A DNA stretch of 64,000 nt, from NCBI GenBank assembly GCA_002104905.1, contig MCFE01000340.1:27854-91853 (forward strand). The letters are read 5' to 3'. The position numbers and the translations under genes are program-made. This document shows positions 25,401 through 36,049 of the stretch, piece after piece (the first letter of the stretch is position 1; each line of letters begins with the position of its first letter). Origin of the DNA: Basidiobolus meristosporus CBS 931.73. Taxonomy: Eukaryota > Basidiobolomycota > Basidiobolomycetes > Basidiobolales > Basidiobolaceae. Below the pieces are notes generated by a model. The model had not been told where the DNA came from. It saw only the letters and a program-made list of their open reading frames with translations, and did no database searches.

Positions 25401-26144
25401 ATAAAGATCAGAAGACAACCGCCCGATTCATTCTAGAACACCTCATCTGCCGACACGGATATCCTCAGATACTCCTGTCCAACAATGGTGGTTCCTTCCT
25501 GAACAGACACCGTGGCCCACCTGTGCAAAATGATGGGCGTGAAACAAGTCTTCACGGCCGCGTATCACCCCCAGACTAACGGATTAACCGAGAGGATGAA
25601 CCAGACGTGTTGCCGCATACTGGAGAAGCTTCACTGGGAACTTCCCCAATCATGGGCCAAGCTGCTCCCACTGACACTCCTAGCAATGCGCACCACACCA
25701 AATAAAACGACGGGTTTCTCCCCATATGAAATCCTATATGGACGAAGACCCAAGTGGCAGGAGGAAGCTGGATTAACGATGGAAGGTGTCCCCCTGACGA
25801 CACATAACGACTATATAGAAAGGTTGATACACCGTATCGCCCACCTATACATAAAAGTATTCGAAAATGTCGACAAGCACCTTCCCCCTCCACCCAAAAA
25901 TGAGAAACTAACGAGACAAAAGTGGAAACCAGGCGATAAGGTGTGGTACAACCAAACCGTTGCAGGCCTCAAGTTCCGCCCACGATTTACACCCCAATGG
26001 ATTGGCCCATGCACCGTTATCAGTTCGGACCACGGACCAAAGTACACCATCACCCTGAATAATAAGACAATCAGCAACGTAGCGCCAGCCCATCTGAAAC
26101 CGTTTCATGATGATCCACCAATCATCACTGAGACCAAAGTGTGA
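22424..26144 (+). pseudogene. Ty3 pol: protease, RT, RNase H, integrase (broken)
   Basis: Domains in order: aspartic protease (LALIDTGSSTLIMSE, near 22790-22840); reverse transcriptase (YRKLNAVTRKDVYPLPQIDD; catalytic YLDDI near 24090); RNase H (INCDGSLTGIG; VTDHSALVWL); integrase zinc finger (HMSLGHANPL...CTTC); and integrase core (GIDFVGPF; HPQTNGLTERMN). Breaks: an in-frame TGA at 22883 just after the protease core; an extra base near 25507-25511, moving integrase into another frame that continues 25512-26144; and the second catalytic aspartate read as N (SNNGGSF). No chromodomain is seen at the C-terminus, unlike the minus-strand element next door. Pol is inactive unless complemented. Confidence 0.93.
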
Positions 26145-26273
26145 TTAAACGATTATCAGGACAAGGATAGAGGAAGACACGGGATACATTCGAAGTTTAT
26201 TAGAGGAGATTTTAGTCGATATAGGTACAAATAATATGCGCAAGGGAGTTCGCCCAAAGGGGAGAACAAAAGA

Positions 26274-27173
26274 ATGCATATGGAAAGCGCCAAAGGAAAC
26301 AGTTCACCCGAAACTGGCGATACCCCTCCCACTAGCGAGAACCAAGATGATATTGAAAACAAAACCGACCTGCAAGTGTTAAGAGATATGGTACGAGCGT
26401 TACGTACGACAAGAGCCACCTATGAAGAGTTGTTTGCCGGAGCAGTCACGCTAATACAAGACACAATCAGAGAGGGACGAGACAAGTTACCCACGCCGAT
26501 ACGAAGCATGGAGATACTACCCAAGAAGACCGTGTACCACCTAAGAGGAGGTTCCTTGATCATTAAGGAGAAGGACGCCGCGCTGATTCCCGTATCCATA
26601 CTGGACACAGTCAGACAGAAGACACAAGGAATCAACTGTCGCGCCCTCACGAGACCTCGAGAGCCCCCCTGTTTTGTTGCATACTTGCCATTAATAGGTA
26701 CCACGGTTGTTGAGGTATACGCAGACCTGGTACGAGCTGCAAGAGCACCAGAAGTAGAACTCCCGATCGAAGGACTCCTCCGAGAAATTTGCGAACATCT
26801 CGAACCACATTTCCAAGAAGGAACCATCTTAGAGAAGATACGCGAACGGATTAAATACACCGGCCAGTTAACCCATGCGATCCACCGAGTTGCTGTGTTA
26901 CAACTATTACAGTGGTTTACCATAGGACAACTCAGGAATCAGTACAAAGTCCAACTCCAAGAAGCCGAAAGAAACCGCCGCGGATTCTGTAGAAACCATG
27001 AGGCGAGTACGAAAGCGCCTCGATCGCGCCACAGTTTCTACGGAAGAACTACAATACATCTCGGAAGAAGCAAAAACTCGTTATTGACAACGGGAGACTG
27101 CCGACTGAGTGTACGCCCTCTTCAAAAGGTCCCCCGCCGTCATATTGAACACAAAAAGGACAAGCCCCGATAA
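26274..27173 (+). CDS. Third ORF after pol in the Ty3 element, function unknown
   Basis: A 299-residue open frame begins 130 bases after the pol stop, in the position of env genes or accessory ORFs of Ty3 elements. It is hydrophilic and mostly helical: acidic N-terminus, then LRDMVRALRTTRATYEELFAG, later ICEHLEPHFQEGTILEKIRE. I see no signal peptide, membrane segment or envelope-like cleavage site, so an envelope is unlikely. Near 26990 a shift to another frame gives a more protein-like continuation (VRKRLDRATVSTEELQYISE) that stops near 27079. This suggests the original ended about there and this copy is frameshifted. A further open stretch at 27203-27445 may be an old exon or part of the 3' region. 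Confidence 0.55.
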   Translation: MHMESAKGNSSPETGDTPPTSENQDDIENKTDLQVLRDMVRALRTTRATYEELFAGAVTLIQDTIREGRDKLPTPIRSMEILPKKTVYHLRGGSLIIKEKDAALIPVSILDTVRQKTQGINCRALTRPREPPCFVAYLPLIGTTVVEVYADLVRAARAPEVELPIEGLLREICEHLEPHFQEGTILEKIRERIKYTGQLTHAIHRVAVLQLLQWFTIGQLRNQYKVQLQEAERNRRGFCRNHEASTKAPRSRHSFYGRTTIHLGRSKNSLLTTGDCRLSVRPLQKVPRRHIEHKKDKPR

Positions 27174-27489
27174 CGTTCGCAAGATAAAGAAGCAAGACTT
27201 TATTGCGCTATTGCACCTTTTCTCGTTCTCCGACCCTCCCAGAGGAACTTACCCAGAACCCTATGGTTTGCCAACTATTTGGCTCTGTGGAAAACATCCC
27301 TCGAGCAACACAGGCCGCACCCCACTCTGCCGCCAAATGGTATCAGGTACTTGCCCGCAATCCCCTCGCAAGTGACAACCAGCAATGGTACTACGGTGAC
27401 TCCCCATGCTCCGTAAACAAAATCAATCCTGGAGAAGCAAGTTAGTCAAAGAACTTCGAGGACAAAGCTCCCACTTAACCCCCGGGATA

Positions 27490-27875
27490 TGTGAGTACTC
27501 AATGTAGTACCCACTCTTTGCCCAAGAGTTCTCCCAAGAGTTCCCTCCAGAGTCCTACCCAAAGTCCTCCAGTACCCTCCCTATGATTCCCCCACGCGTC
27601 CTCCCCTCCTATCCCTGCCCTTATCTAGTTAGAACACTTACCATAACAGGAAGGTGTTCACACCCCTATTTTATAACACATTGTCTATTGTCTAAGCCCC
27701 CCAAGTGATATATATATCTACCCAATTGAACCAGGAAGAACAACAAGATTTGGACAAAATAAGCAGAAGTCTTTATTACCTTGCTACCTTCTATCGGAAG
27801 CTATTCTGAACCAAGTGGTACTGACTTGACCTACAAGCTCTCCCACTCACCAAGTACAGTCAGTAATAACCCACA
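27490..27875 (+). repeat. 3' LTR of the Ty3 element
   Basis: 386 bases, TGTGAGTACTC to AATAACCCACA, over 99% identical to the 5' LTR by eye. Two of the three differences are CG in the 5' copy against CA here. Confidence 0.95.
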
Positions 27876-29460
27876 CACTGTACAGTCTTTGACGCACAAC
27901 AACAGTGCCCTAAGATAAAGCCCACCAGAAAACTATCACAGTGTGGGAGGGAGACAATGTGGTGTTTATACCAAACCCTAAAAATCAAAAGACATTGAAG
28001 ATCTGTGAAGCCACTGAGTGCAATAATGAAGAGTGGGCCAATATTCAAGGGGCTGTCAGAAGTCTAGCATGCCATCACCTGCATACCATCAGGCTGGCAT
28101 ACCATGGGACCAGCATGAACTCAAGGCCAAGCTGAATGCACTTGACTTGTTCCATGTAGCATTATTCTGGACTCAAATGGGCAAACAGATTTTGGGCCAG
28201 CATTGGTGTGCTAAGAAAGTATCTTAAGAATAGCAGAAACTATCAAAGGCAGAAGAACAAGGGTGCCATGGCTAAAAACCAGCAGCTTCCTCAAGAGCCC
28301 ATTAAAAGCAGGGTCAAAAGCTCCAGAAAAGTGTCAAAGAGGTATCAGGTAGCTGGAAGAGTGCCAATTAGGGACAAGCAGGCAGACATGGATGCACCAG
28401 CACAACATTTATCAAGGAAAAAGCATAATACCACTCAAGAAGCACCCAGTTAAAGTAGCAGTGAAGGACCTGGCAGTGATAAAAACCAGCCGCTTTTACA
28501 GGAGCTTGTCACAACTATGGTTGAGAGCTCAAAACAAGCAGAAAAGAAATGTCAGGTTGCCAGAAGAGTGCCAGCAAGGGACAAGCAGGCCAAAAGAGAT
28601 GTGTCAGAGCAAAATTTATCAAGGAGAAAATGTAGTTCTTTACAAGAAGCACTGACACAGAGTAGGAGTGAAAGACCTGGCAGTGATAAAGAAAAAGGTA
28701 AAGGGAGAAATGTCTACCAATAGACAAGGCTACAATGTCAAGAGCTAAAAAGACTATCACAATGCCTTTGGTGGAATTTTAGAACATTAGTATGCACACC
28801 AAGAGGTTGCAGCACTTCTTCAAGAGCAGTGCTCAAGGAAATGCACTTGAAATATTGTAACAACTTATTGCTAAGACTGGCAGATGAGGTGCTAGACCTT
28901 GCTGTGCTGGCTGCAGATCTGGATGTATGGGAACCAGTGAATATACAGTGGCGTAAAGCCCTAGGGTTCTGGCCAAAGTTGTTGAAGCAGAGTGTTACAG
29001 CAGAAATGCATATTGAGTGGTGGATTTCAATGGAGTTACTTTTGAGTGGTGGATTTTAATAGAGTTACTTGTTGAGTGTGAGGCTGGACTTAATGTTACT
29101 GCAGGGTATAGGGACTTGTATAGGTCAATACAATTGGCAATTGAGGTACAATTGAAGTTTCAATGGAAAAAAATTGATTTGTAAGCATGAAAAGTAACAT
29201 AAATGGTTGAGTCTGGAAGTAAGGAGTGTGAAAAAGAGGCAATAGCCAATCAATGCACACAAATGTAGGAGGTGATAGAGTGTCTGGGATCAGAAAGTGA
29301 GCAAACTGGCAGGGAACTAATCAAAAGCCACTTATACATTGTTGTGATGAAAAATTTTGACTAAGTTTTCTGTGAAATCTGGGGTGCAATAATTTTTCAA
29401 TGGTCTCTGGACAGTGTCCTGACAGGATCAATACCTCTTAGTCACAGGACTTTAACTTGG
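27876..29460 (+). repeat. Dispersed repeat R1, copy 2
   Basis: This is the longest readable R1 copy. Its remnants encode ICEATECNNEEWANIQG near 27990-28050 and LRKYLKNSRNYQRQKNKGAM near 28210-28270. Near 28880 they give DEVLDLAVLAADLDVWEPVN, and near 28995 TAEMHIEWWISMELL. Frames are interrupted. The Ty3 element abuts its left end, so the beginning of R1 is lost here. Confidence 0.6.
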
Positions 29461-30779
29461 CAACCAGTAGCAATAAGTCCTCAAGCTCCCATCACTGATA
29501 TTGATGGAAGAACACCACTTTACTAGCCACAACATTGCATCATTCACCAGTAAATGGATCACTGGGCTGACATGGCTCTATAAAGTATCCTTGGTATTTT
29601 TTAACTAGTGTGGTCTCATTGTATACTAGGATTTTGGGGGGCTTGAGAGGGGCCTGTGTGATGGGACTTAAAGTCACAATCTATCAGTGATCCTTCTATC
29701 TCAGAGCTATCATTGTATACTCCGTATTCAGAAGGCTAAGGTGGGCCAAAAGGTGTCACAAACTCACCTGACTCAGCTAGTTTAAGGTGACAAGTATAGC
29801 TAGGTACTGTCATAGAAGTATCAAGAGTCTGGCAAGATATTGTTGGTACAATAGTGACTGATGGATGCTCAAATATGACTTATGTGGCAAAACACTGGCC
29901 ATGATCCTTGTGATACCTCCTATCTCATCTGCATGCTTAATGGCTGAGAGGCTTGTTAAAATAGCTACATGGGCTTTCTTCTCTGCTATTACAGTGTTAA
30001 ATCAAGGTAGTCTGGTCCATGAAGCAAGCAGCCTGATACTCAACAACATAATACTACTATGGCACCTTCTGGGTAATACTGGTATGAACTTAATGCAGTC
30101 CTGCATTTGAGACATTAAGCCTGCAAGAATGTAAGATTTGATGATGACCCATCAATACAAGCTTAATTAATAAAGCGGTGGCACCTCATACATACATATA
30201 TTTAACACTATTCCCATATAGCTTGACTCACTTCCACATGTATGCTGCCAAATAAAAACAAAGTTGTCTGGTTCCTAACCAAGCTGCACTGCAGACAGCA
30301 GCAGAAGAATGGTTGGACAACAGCTTGCTCTGACATACTCTGCAACAAGTGGGGCTACATCCACAAAGGACATGTTAATAGTGTGCCCACTGAAGGTAAT
30401 ACTGTGGACTCCTCAAGCTCTCAGTCAAATAGTCAATTAAGAATCTCTGCCCTGCTGCAAGCTAATCATTATGCTCAGGCAGATAAAAATTCAGCAAATG
30501 CAGTACCTTTGGTGGAACACCAGCAAATGACTGTCATAACATCTCCACCACCAGTAGTAGTAAACTTGTTGCCAGCTCATACCAAAGCATCAATGAACCA
30601 ATCAGGTGCAGTGGCTGATAGGATAGATGCAATGGCCTAGAAAAATCCATAAATAGTCCAGAGACAGGATGAGCAGTTAATACATGTAGAACAGTCAATA
30701 CCTCAGGTAAAGAACACAGTCACTTTGTTGCAAAGAAGGAACATAAGTGGCTCAATGTCACAGACCAAATTGAGCCATT
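29461..30779. other. Repeat-island spacer, no gene assigned
   Basis: AT-rich sequence between R1 copies 2 and 3. The longest open frame (30242-30640, 132 residues, Q/S/H-rich) has no recognisable domain and may be the N-terminal part of the R1 ORF, since R1 copy 3 follows it. I assign no function. Confidence 0.35.
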
Positions 30780-32390
30780 TCCTTAACTTTGCAGCAGAGC
30801 AATAACATAAAGTGTTTGAAGCACAACAACTGCGCCCAAAGAACAGCCCACTGAGCAATCCATCACATCATTGCAGGGAGAGACTCCAATATATATACCC
30901 AAGCCAAAAAATCCAGAGACACTGAAGATTTGTGAAGCTGCTGAGTGTAATGATGAAGTGTGGGCTAATATGAAGAAGCCGCAAGAATTCTAGCACAGCG
31001 TCACCTTAAGGCTGGGATACCATGGGACCAACAGGAACTGAAAGGCAGGCTGAATGTGCTTGATCTGTTTCATGAGCATTATCCTGGATTCAAGCAAGCA
31101 AACAGATTTTGGGCTAGCATTGGTATGGTATGAAAGTATCTCAAGAATAGCAGAAACTATCAAAGGCAGAAGAACAAGGGTGTTATGGATAAAAATCAGC
31201 AGCTTTCTCAAGAGCTTGTCACAAGCAGGGCTGCAAGCACCAAATAAGTGGCAAAGAAATGTCAGGAAGCCAGAGGAGTGCTGGTAAGGGACAAGCAGGA
31301 AGATATAGATGTGCCAGTACCACATATATCAAGGAGAAAAAATAGTACTACACAAGCAGCACTTGGTCAGAGTAGGAGTGAAAGACCTGCCAGTGATAAA
31401 GGCAAAGGTAAAGGGGAAAGAGCCTACCCAATTTAGAAACAAGGAAGCACAAGAAAAAAGCTGCAGTTCTCACCAATTAATGCTGCCAGCCTGGAACATG
31501 CTGAATCTCATAATAGCCAAGTGGAACTACCAAGAAAGCAACAGCTATTGCAAAATGGTGGGAAGCATAGCCAGTCAAGTTGAACTTCAGTGATGTAGAT
31601 GAGTTTGCAGAGAAAGGCAATTTGTTGACCACAGCCTGCATATCCTCCATTTTGGATTGAGTGGAGATCCCACTGACTGACAAAGCAATAATACCAAGAG
31701 CTCAAAAGACTACTGCAATGCCTACAGTGGAGTTTTAGAGCATCAATTGGCACACCAAGAGGTTGCAGCACTTCTTCATGAGCAATGCCCAAGAATACAC
31801 ACATGAATATTGTAGGGATTTATTGTAATGACTGGCAGATGAGATTCCAGACCTTGCAGTGCCAGCTAAAGACCAGGATGTATGGGAACCAGTGAGTGAA
31901 CAATGGCTTAAAGCCATAGGGTTTCTGCCAAAGTCATAGAACAAGAGTGCTATAGAAGAAATACTTATTTAATGGTGGACTTTAATGGAGTTACTTGTTG
32001 AGTGTGGGGTTGGACTTAATGTTAGTGTTGGGTATAGGGACTTGTATAGGTCAGTACAATTGGCCATTGAGCTACAACTGAAGTTTTAACACAAATAAAC
32101 CTATTCATATGCATGAAAAGTAAGTGCATAGGTTGAGTCAGGAAGTAATGAGTGCAAAGAAGAGACACTAGCCAATCAATGTACACAAATGTAGGGGGTG
32201 ATTGAGTGTCTGGGATCAGAAAGTGAGAGAATTGGCATAGAACCAATCAAAAGCCACTTATGTATTGTTGTGATGAAATTTTTTAACCAAGTTTTCTATG
32301 AAATCTGGGGGTTGACTTTTTTAATGGTCTTTGTGTGGTGACCTGATGGGATCAATATCCCTTAGTCATAGGATGTTAATTTTGAGACTG
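30780..32390 (+). repeat. Dispersed repeat R1, copy 3
   Basis: It carries the same blocks as copy 2 in the same order: AAGCACAACAACTGCGCCC near 30820, the I-C-E-A-A-E-C-N-D-E remnant near 30930, the Y-Q-R-Q-K-N remnant near 31155, and the V-W-E-P-V-S remnant near 31875. The 3' block GGTCAGTACAATTGGCCATT is near 32047. All frames are broken. Confidence 0.6.
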
Positions 32391-32830
32391 CTTTCTGACA
32401 TGATCATCATAATTATATATCATATGCAGTGAATATGGGAGCCTGTGAACACATCATGGCATAAAGCTATAGGGATCCTGTCAAGGAGATTCAAGATGGA
32501 TGTTAAGCTGGAGGAACTCCTTGAGATGCAAGCTGTATGGAGCTACTAGCTGAGAGTGGCCCTTGGATCAGTATTAGTGAGCTGTACAAGGGATAGACTA
32601 GTTTGGTGTAAGCCACAGTAGAGGTGTGTTTGGGTATTCACCTCAAATAGACCAGTCATAATACAGCAAAGGTAGGAGCACTGATAGATTCAATGGGTAA
32701 GGCTGTGGCCAGGTTTTCATGAATATTTGTGGTGCAATTCTGTTATGATGGCCTTGTAATGTGCTCTGATAGTTTCACTACATCTTAGTCATGGGAACTC
32801 AGCTTTGTGATGGCTTTTAGACAGGTTATT
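32391..32830 (+). repeat. R1, partial fourth copy (3' part only)
   Basis: The stretch GGGAGCCTGTGAACACATC, followed by ATGGCATAAAGC and then AGGGATCCTGTC, matches the V-W-E-P-V-N...K-A-L-G region of the other copies but is more diverged. Only the 3' part is recognisable. Confidence 0.4.
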
Positions 32831-35800
32831 GTAGTTCTTTTTGTGCAGATAGTACACCTACTGAGTGTATTTCCTGGCCCCCCTTTCTGTAACTCAAAAC
32901 CCGTAAGTTCGCATCTCCACCGGTCACTCCAAATCCACAGCCGGGTGGCTAGCGGTGGTTGTCCATCGAGATGGTATCAAATCGGGGACATTTTTTAGAA
33001 ACGCTGGCTAAAAAAGGCCTCTTCCCTACGAATCACCCACAACCCACTTGGTCTCGTCCTATCGCCACTGCTGGTCATCGGCCATCCAGCATCCCTAATG
33101 AACCAAAGCGTGCACACGTCCCAGTAGCTAAGGTAGAACCCTCCCCTCCCCCGCATCGATCGCTCCGAACGAACGATCCCGAAGACGATTAGGAGATTTC
33201 CCAACGGTCAGCCACTGGATCGATCGAGACCTTGGAAGTGTGCAACGGACATTTCCATTGGGCAGGTGCCAAGTCGGACATAATAAAACCCCACATCTCT
33301 GAGCTGGCCAGAGTAAGGATGGTATTGGACCGACACCTTACATAGAAGGTGCCCACTCGAACCAGCCAGCTGCAATGGCATTTCACGAGCGGCATTACTT
33401 GGGGCCAGTCCAATGGCCAACAAGAGCAATACGCTCGAATCACCTAATATCCGCTCACAGCATGCTAAGCCGGCCACGGTTGCATACGCCCATATGTAGA
33501 GATCCAACCAGGTAGCTAGCTGGTGGGATCGATGAAGCAGTCAATCCACCGGGGATTACTTGGATCCTAGCTCGAGGGGCCCCTTTTCCTCGGAGCACCC
33601 GCACCAAAATCAGGTGTGCATAGGTGTGGGCCAAATATCATGGTGCAAGGAGTGCTCGCGCTTAGGGTAGGCCAGCAAGTCGGGGTGTAAAGCTAAAATT
33701 CTGAACCGCTCACTCCCTCCAATCCCAGATTGAATGTAAAAAGACCGGCAGACAATTAGTACGCACCAACTTTCCCCCCCCCAACCCTCTGATGACACAG
33801 CTACCCGCTCTCCAACCGCATTGGCGGTGTGTTGGGGGTGGGATTTACCGACTACGCCAGAGAAGGCATCTGGCACAAGTGAGTTGTCGGGACTGAACAG
33901 TCTAGAAAGAGAGTGATGTGACTCACTCGAGATGCGCGGCTGATAGTGGGATGTGGGATGTGGGATATGTGGTATTGGTGTATTTCCAGACTACGCAGGT
34001 GGATTAGATCCATACGAGAGGCAGGGGGTCGAACCAACGATTTCCCGCCTAGGCGATATGCAGAAACGGCCGCGCACCACAATGGCGTCCAACTTATTTG
34101 CGTGTATCTCTGAAGGCGGCAACCACCATAGAATCCGTCCAATCAGTGGCTTCGTCTGGCTCAGACATATGCAGCACCATTTCATTCGCGAGCGACGAGA
34201 TCGACCAATTCTCACCGAAGTTGGGGGCCATGGATGCAGGGCGCTACGATAACGTCAACCTGACGAAGATTGGCGAGTGATGGCTGTGGGGGGGGGAGGG
34301 AAGATGTTTCAGGACAGGCGAAATTTTCGGCATGCCCTTGTCTGCCTCCCGCCCCAGCAGATGTCAGACAACCGAAAGAACGTTAAGCATGCATTGTTCT
34401 CAAGGTTTCAGCTTGATGAGCTTAAAATTCGGATTTGCATCAGAAATTGAATTTCTGATGGGTGGCACTGGAGTTATTCGGTCGCACAAAGGACCATTGA
34501 GTACACACGCCGCACCGCTACTGCTACCGGCCCTCGGACGCAACTTCCTGCTGGAAGTACAATGTATCCAGATCCGGAAATAGGCAGGTATTTCTGGCCC
34601 ACCTGAAGCCTCGTGTCCTCAAAATAGAGGAGGAGCGGCACCCAAAACGAATGGGCATCCCCGATTCCCATAAATGGCATAGGTGAACCCTGGTGATTGC
34701 TCGCTACCCCATTGACAGCCACGAACTCCAGATCACTCCAATGGACCGAGGGACGGAAAAATATTTCTAGGCCGGGAGAGCATGACTGGCTATCTTGATC
34801 CAGGCTTCATCCCCACCGCCCCCTTTTTCCAGCCATCTCATTGAAGCATCCCCCCCTGCCGCCACACGTGGGTTGGTCTCTCTTGAGGAATGGTTGAGCT
34901 GTAGTGCGTTCGGCTCGGATCAATCGAAGACCTCGCAGATAACGTACGCGGTTGGGTTCACGCCTACCGCCTCTCCCGAGCCAACCCACACTGCTCCAGC
35001 ATCCATGAGACCAGGAACATCTCATTAGCCGCGGGATCTTGGCATGGAGTCGGCTGCTCAGGAGGGAATCCAGTAAGAATCATCCGGAGATGAGCCGCAC
35101 CTCCCAATCAACCCCCACCTGACAAGGGGGCCGGCTGGTGATCCCTGCCATTACCGTTACGTGGTTACCGTTTCAGGAGGGATGCGGGAAAGGGGAGAAC
35201 CGTTTTGGGGATTTATTTGATCTTGGATTCTGGCCCTGGGGGATCTAACCCTAAGTATCACCCTGCGTTGATGAGCTTTTCCCGACTCGGTATGGGATTT
35301 ATCCGAGGTCGGTTTACTCGGTCGAGAAAATTACGTGGGAGTGCAGTGGGGGAGGGGGGAGGGGGAGGGGGAGGGGGAGAGGGGAGGGAAGTCCGAACAG
35401 GGATGAGGATTAAGCATGGCCCAGGGTTGGATCCCTCGGGAACTCTTTGGATGATGCGCCCAGAGGCGACTATTGATGGCTTCAAGTGGGATGGTTACGG
35501 GCGCAGATTGAAGAGGGCGACCGCCTCGCTAGTTGCGTGGCCAACTAACCGAGGGTTGAAAAAGCCGACCTAACGTCTCTATGGTGGAAGACCTGGTGTA
35601 AGTTTTCGGGGTCTTTAATGCCTAGGCCAAGCCAAAATTCATGCGACAGGTGTGATGCATCAATGGTAGGGAATTTAAATACGGCTAGTAACCCAGATAT
35701 GGAAGAGTGGGGGAGCCATGGTTCGAGCGGGAAGGTGGATAGGGGGCCTTCGTGATCAACCACGCGCTCATCCGTTCAATGATGTGCAAGAGATCCATCG

Positions 35801-36049
35801 GTACCTAGGCTCACAAGGGTTCCCAAGGGAAGGCAGTAATATTCTAGTAGACAGAGATTGTGAAATACTACAATGAGGGGAAACGATTTAATTTGGGGGA
35901 GAATAAAGGGGAAAGTATTGCAAAGGAAGATGCCAGCACCACGTAAATCGCTGATGACTCAAGTGACCGTGTGTCGTGATGAAGAGGACAGTGAATGCTA
36001 CGGGGAAGCATCCATATAACTAAATACAACAAGGGGTGAACAGCATTTC
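32831..36049. other. Gene-poor, higher-GC interval
   Basis: No gene could be supported. One stretch near 34098-34277 reads like coding sequence (open, gene-like codon use, ending TGA) but has no known domain; it could be an exon of an unrecognised or decayed gene. A G-rich run of GGGGGA units lies at about 35348-35390. Confidence 0.35.

Larger units (their letters stand above)
21101..27875 (+). mobile_element. Ty3/gypsy LTR retrotransposon, young but inactivated
   Basis: Two 386-base LTRs bound gag, pol and a third ORF. The LTRs differ at only three sites that I could find, so the insertion is recent. Every domain is recognisable, but gag and protease carry TGA stops, integrase has a frameshift, and one catalytic aspartate is altered. 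The five bases flanking each side differ (CAAAG before, CACTG after), so there is no target-site duplication. The left flank is chromovirus and the right flank is repeat R1. Confidence 0.95.

Noticed and set aside
26274-27173. Retroviral-type envelope gene
   Set aside because: No signal peptide, hydrophobic fusion segment or membrane anchor is visible; the protein is hydrophilic and helical.
34015-34070. tRNA-like 3' half on the minus strand (GGTTCGACCCC block with a GCGGGAAATC lead)
   Set aside because: The putative T-stem does not pair, no D-arm or acceptor stem could be drawn, and no anticodon loop fits. At best it is a relic or chance.
35205-35573. 122-residue frame with a long glycine/glutamate run
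   Set aside because: The run is produced by a GGGGGA simple repeat; nothing else in it looks coding.
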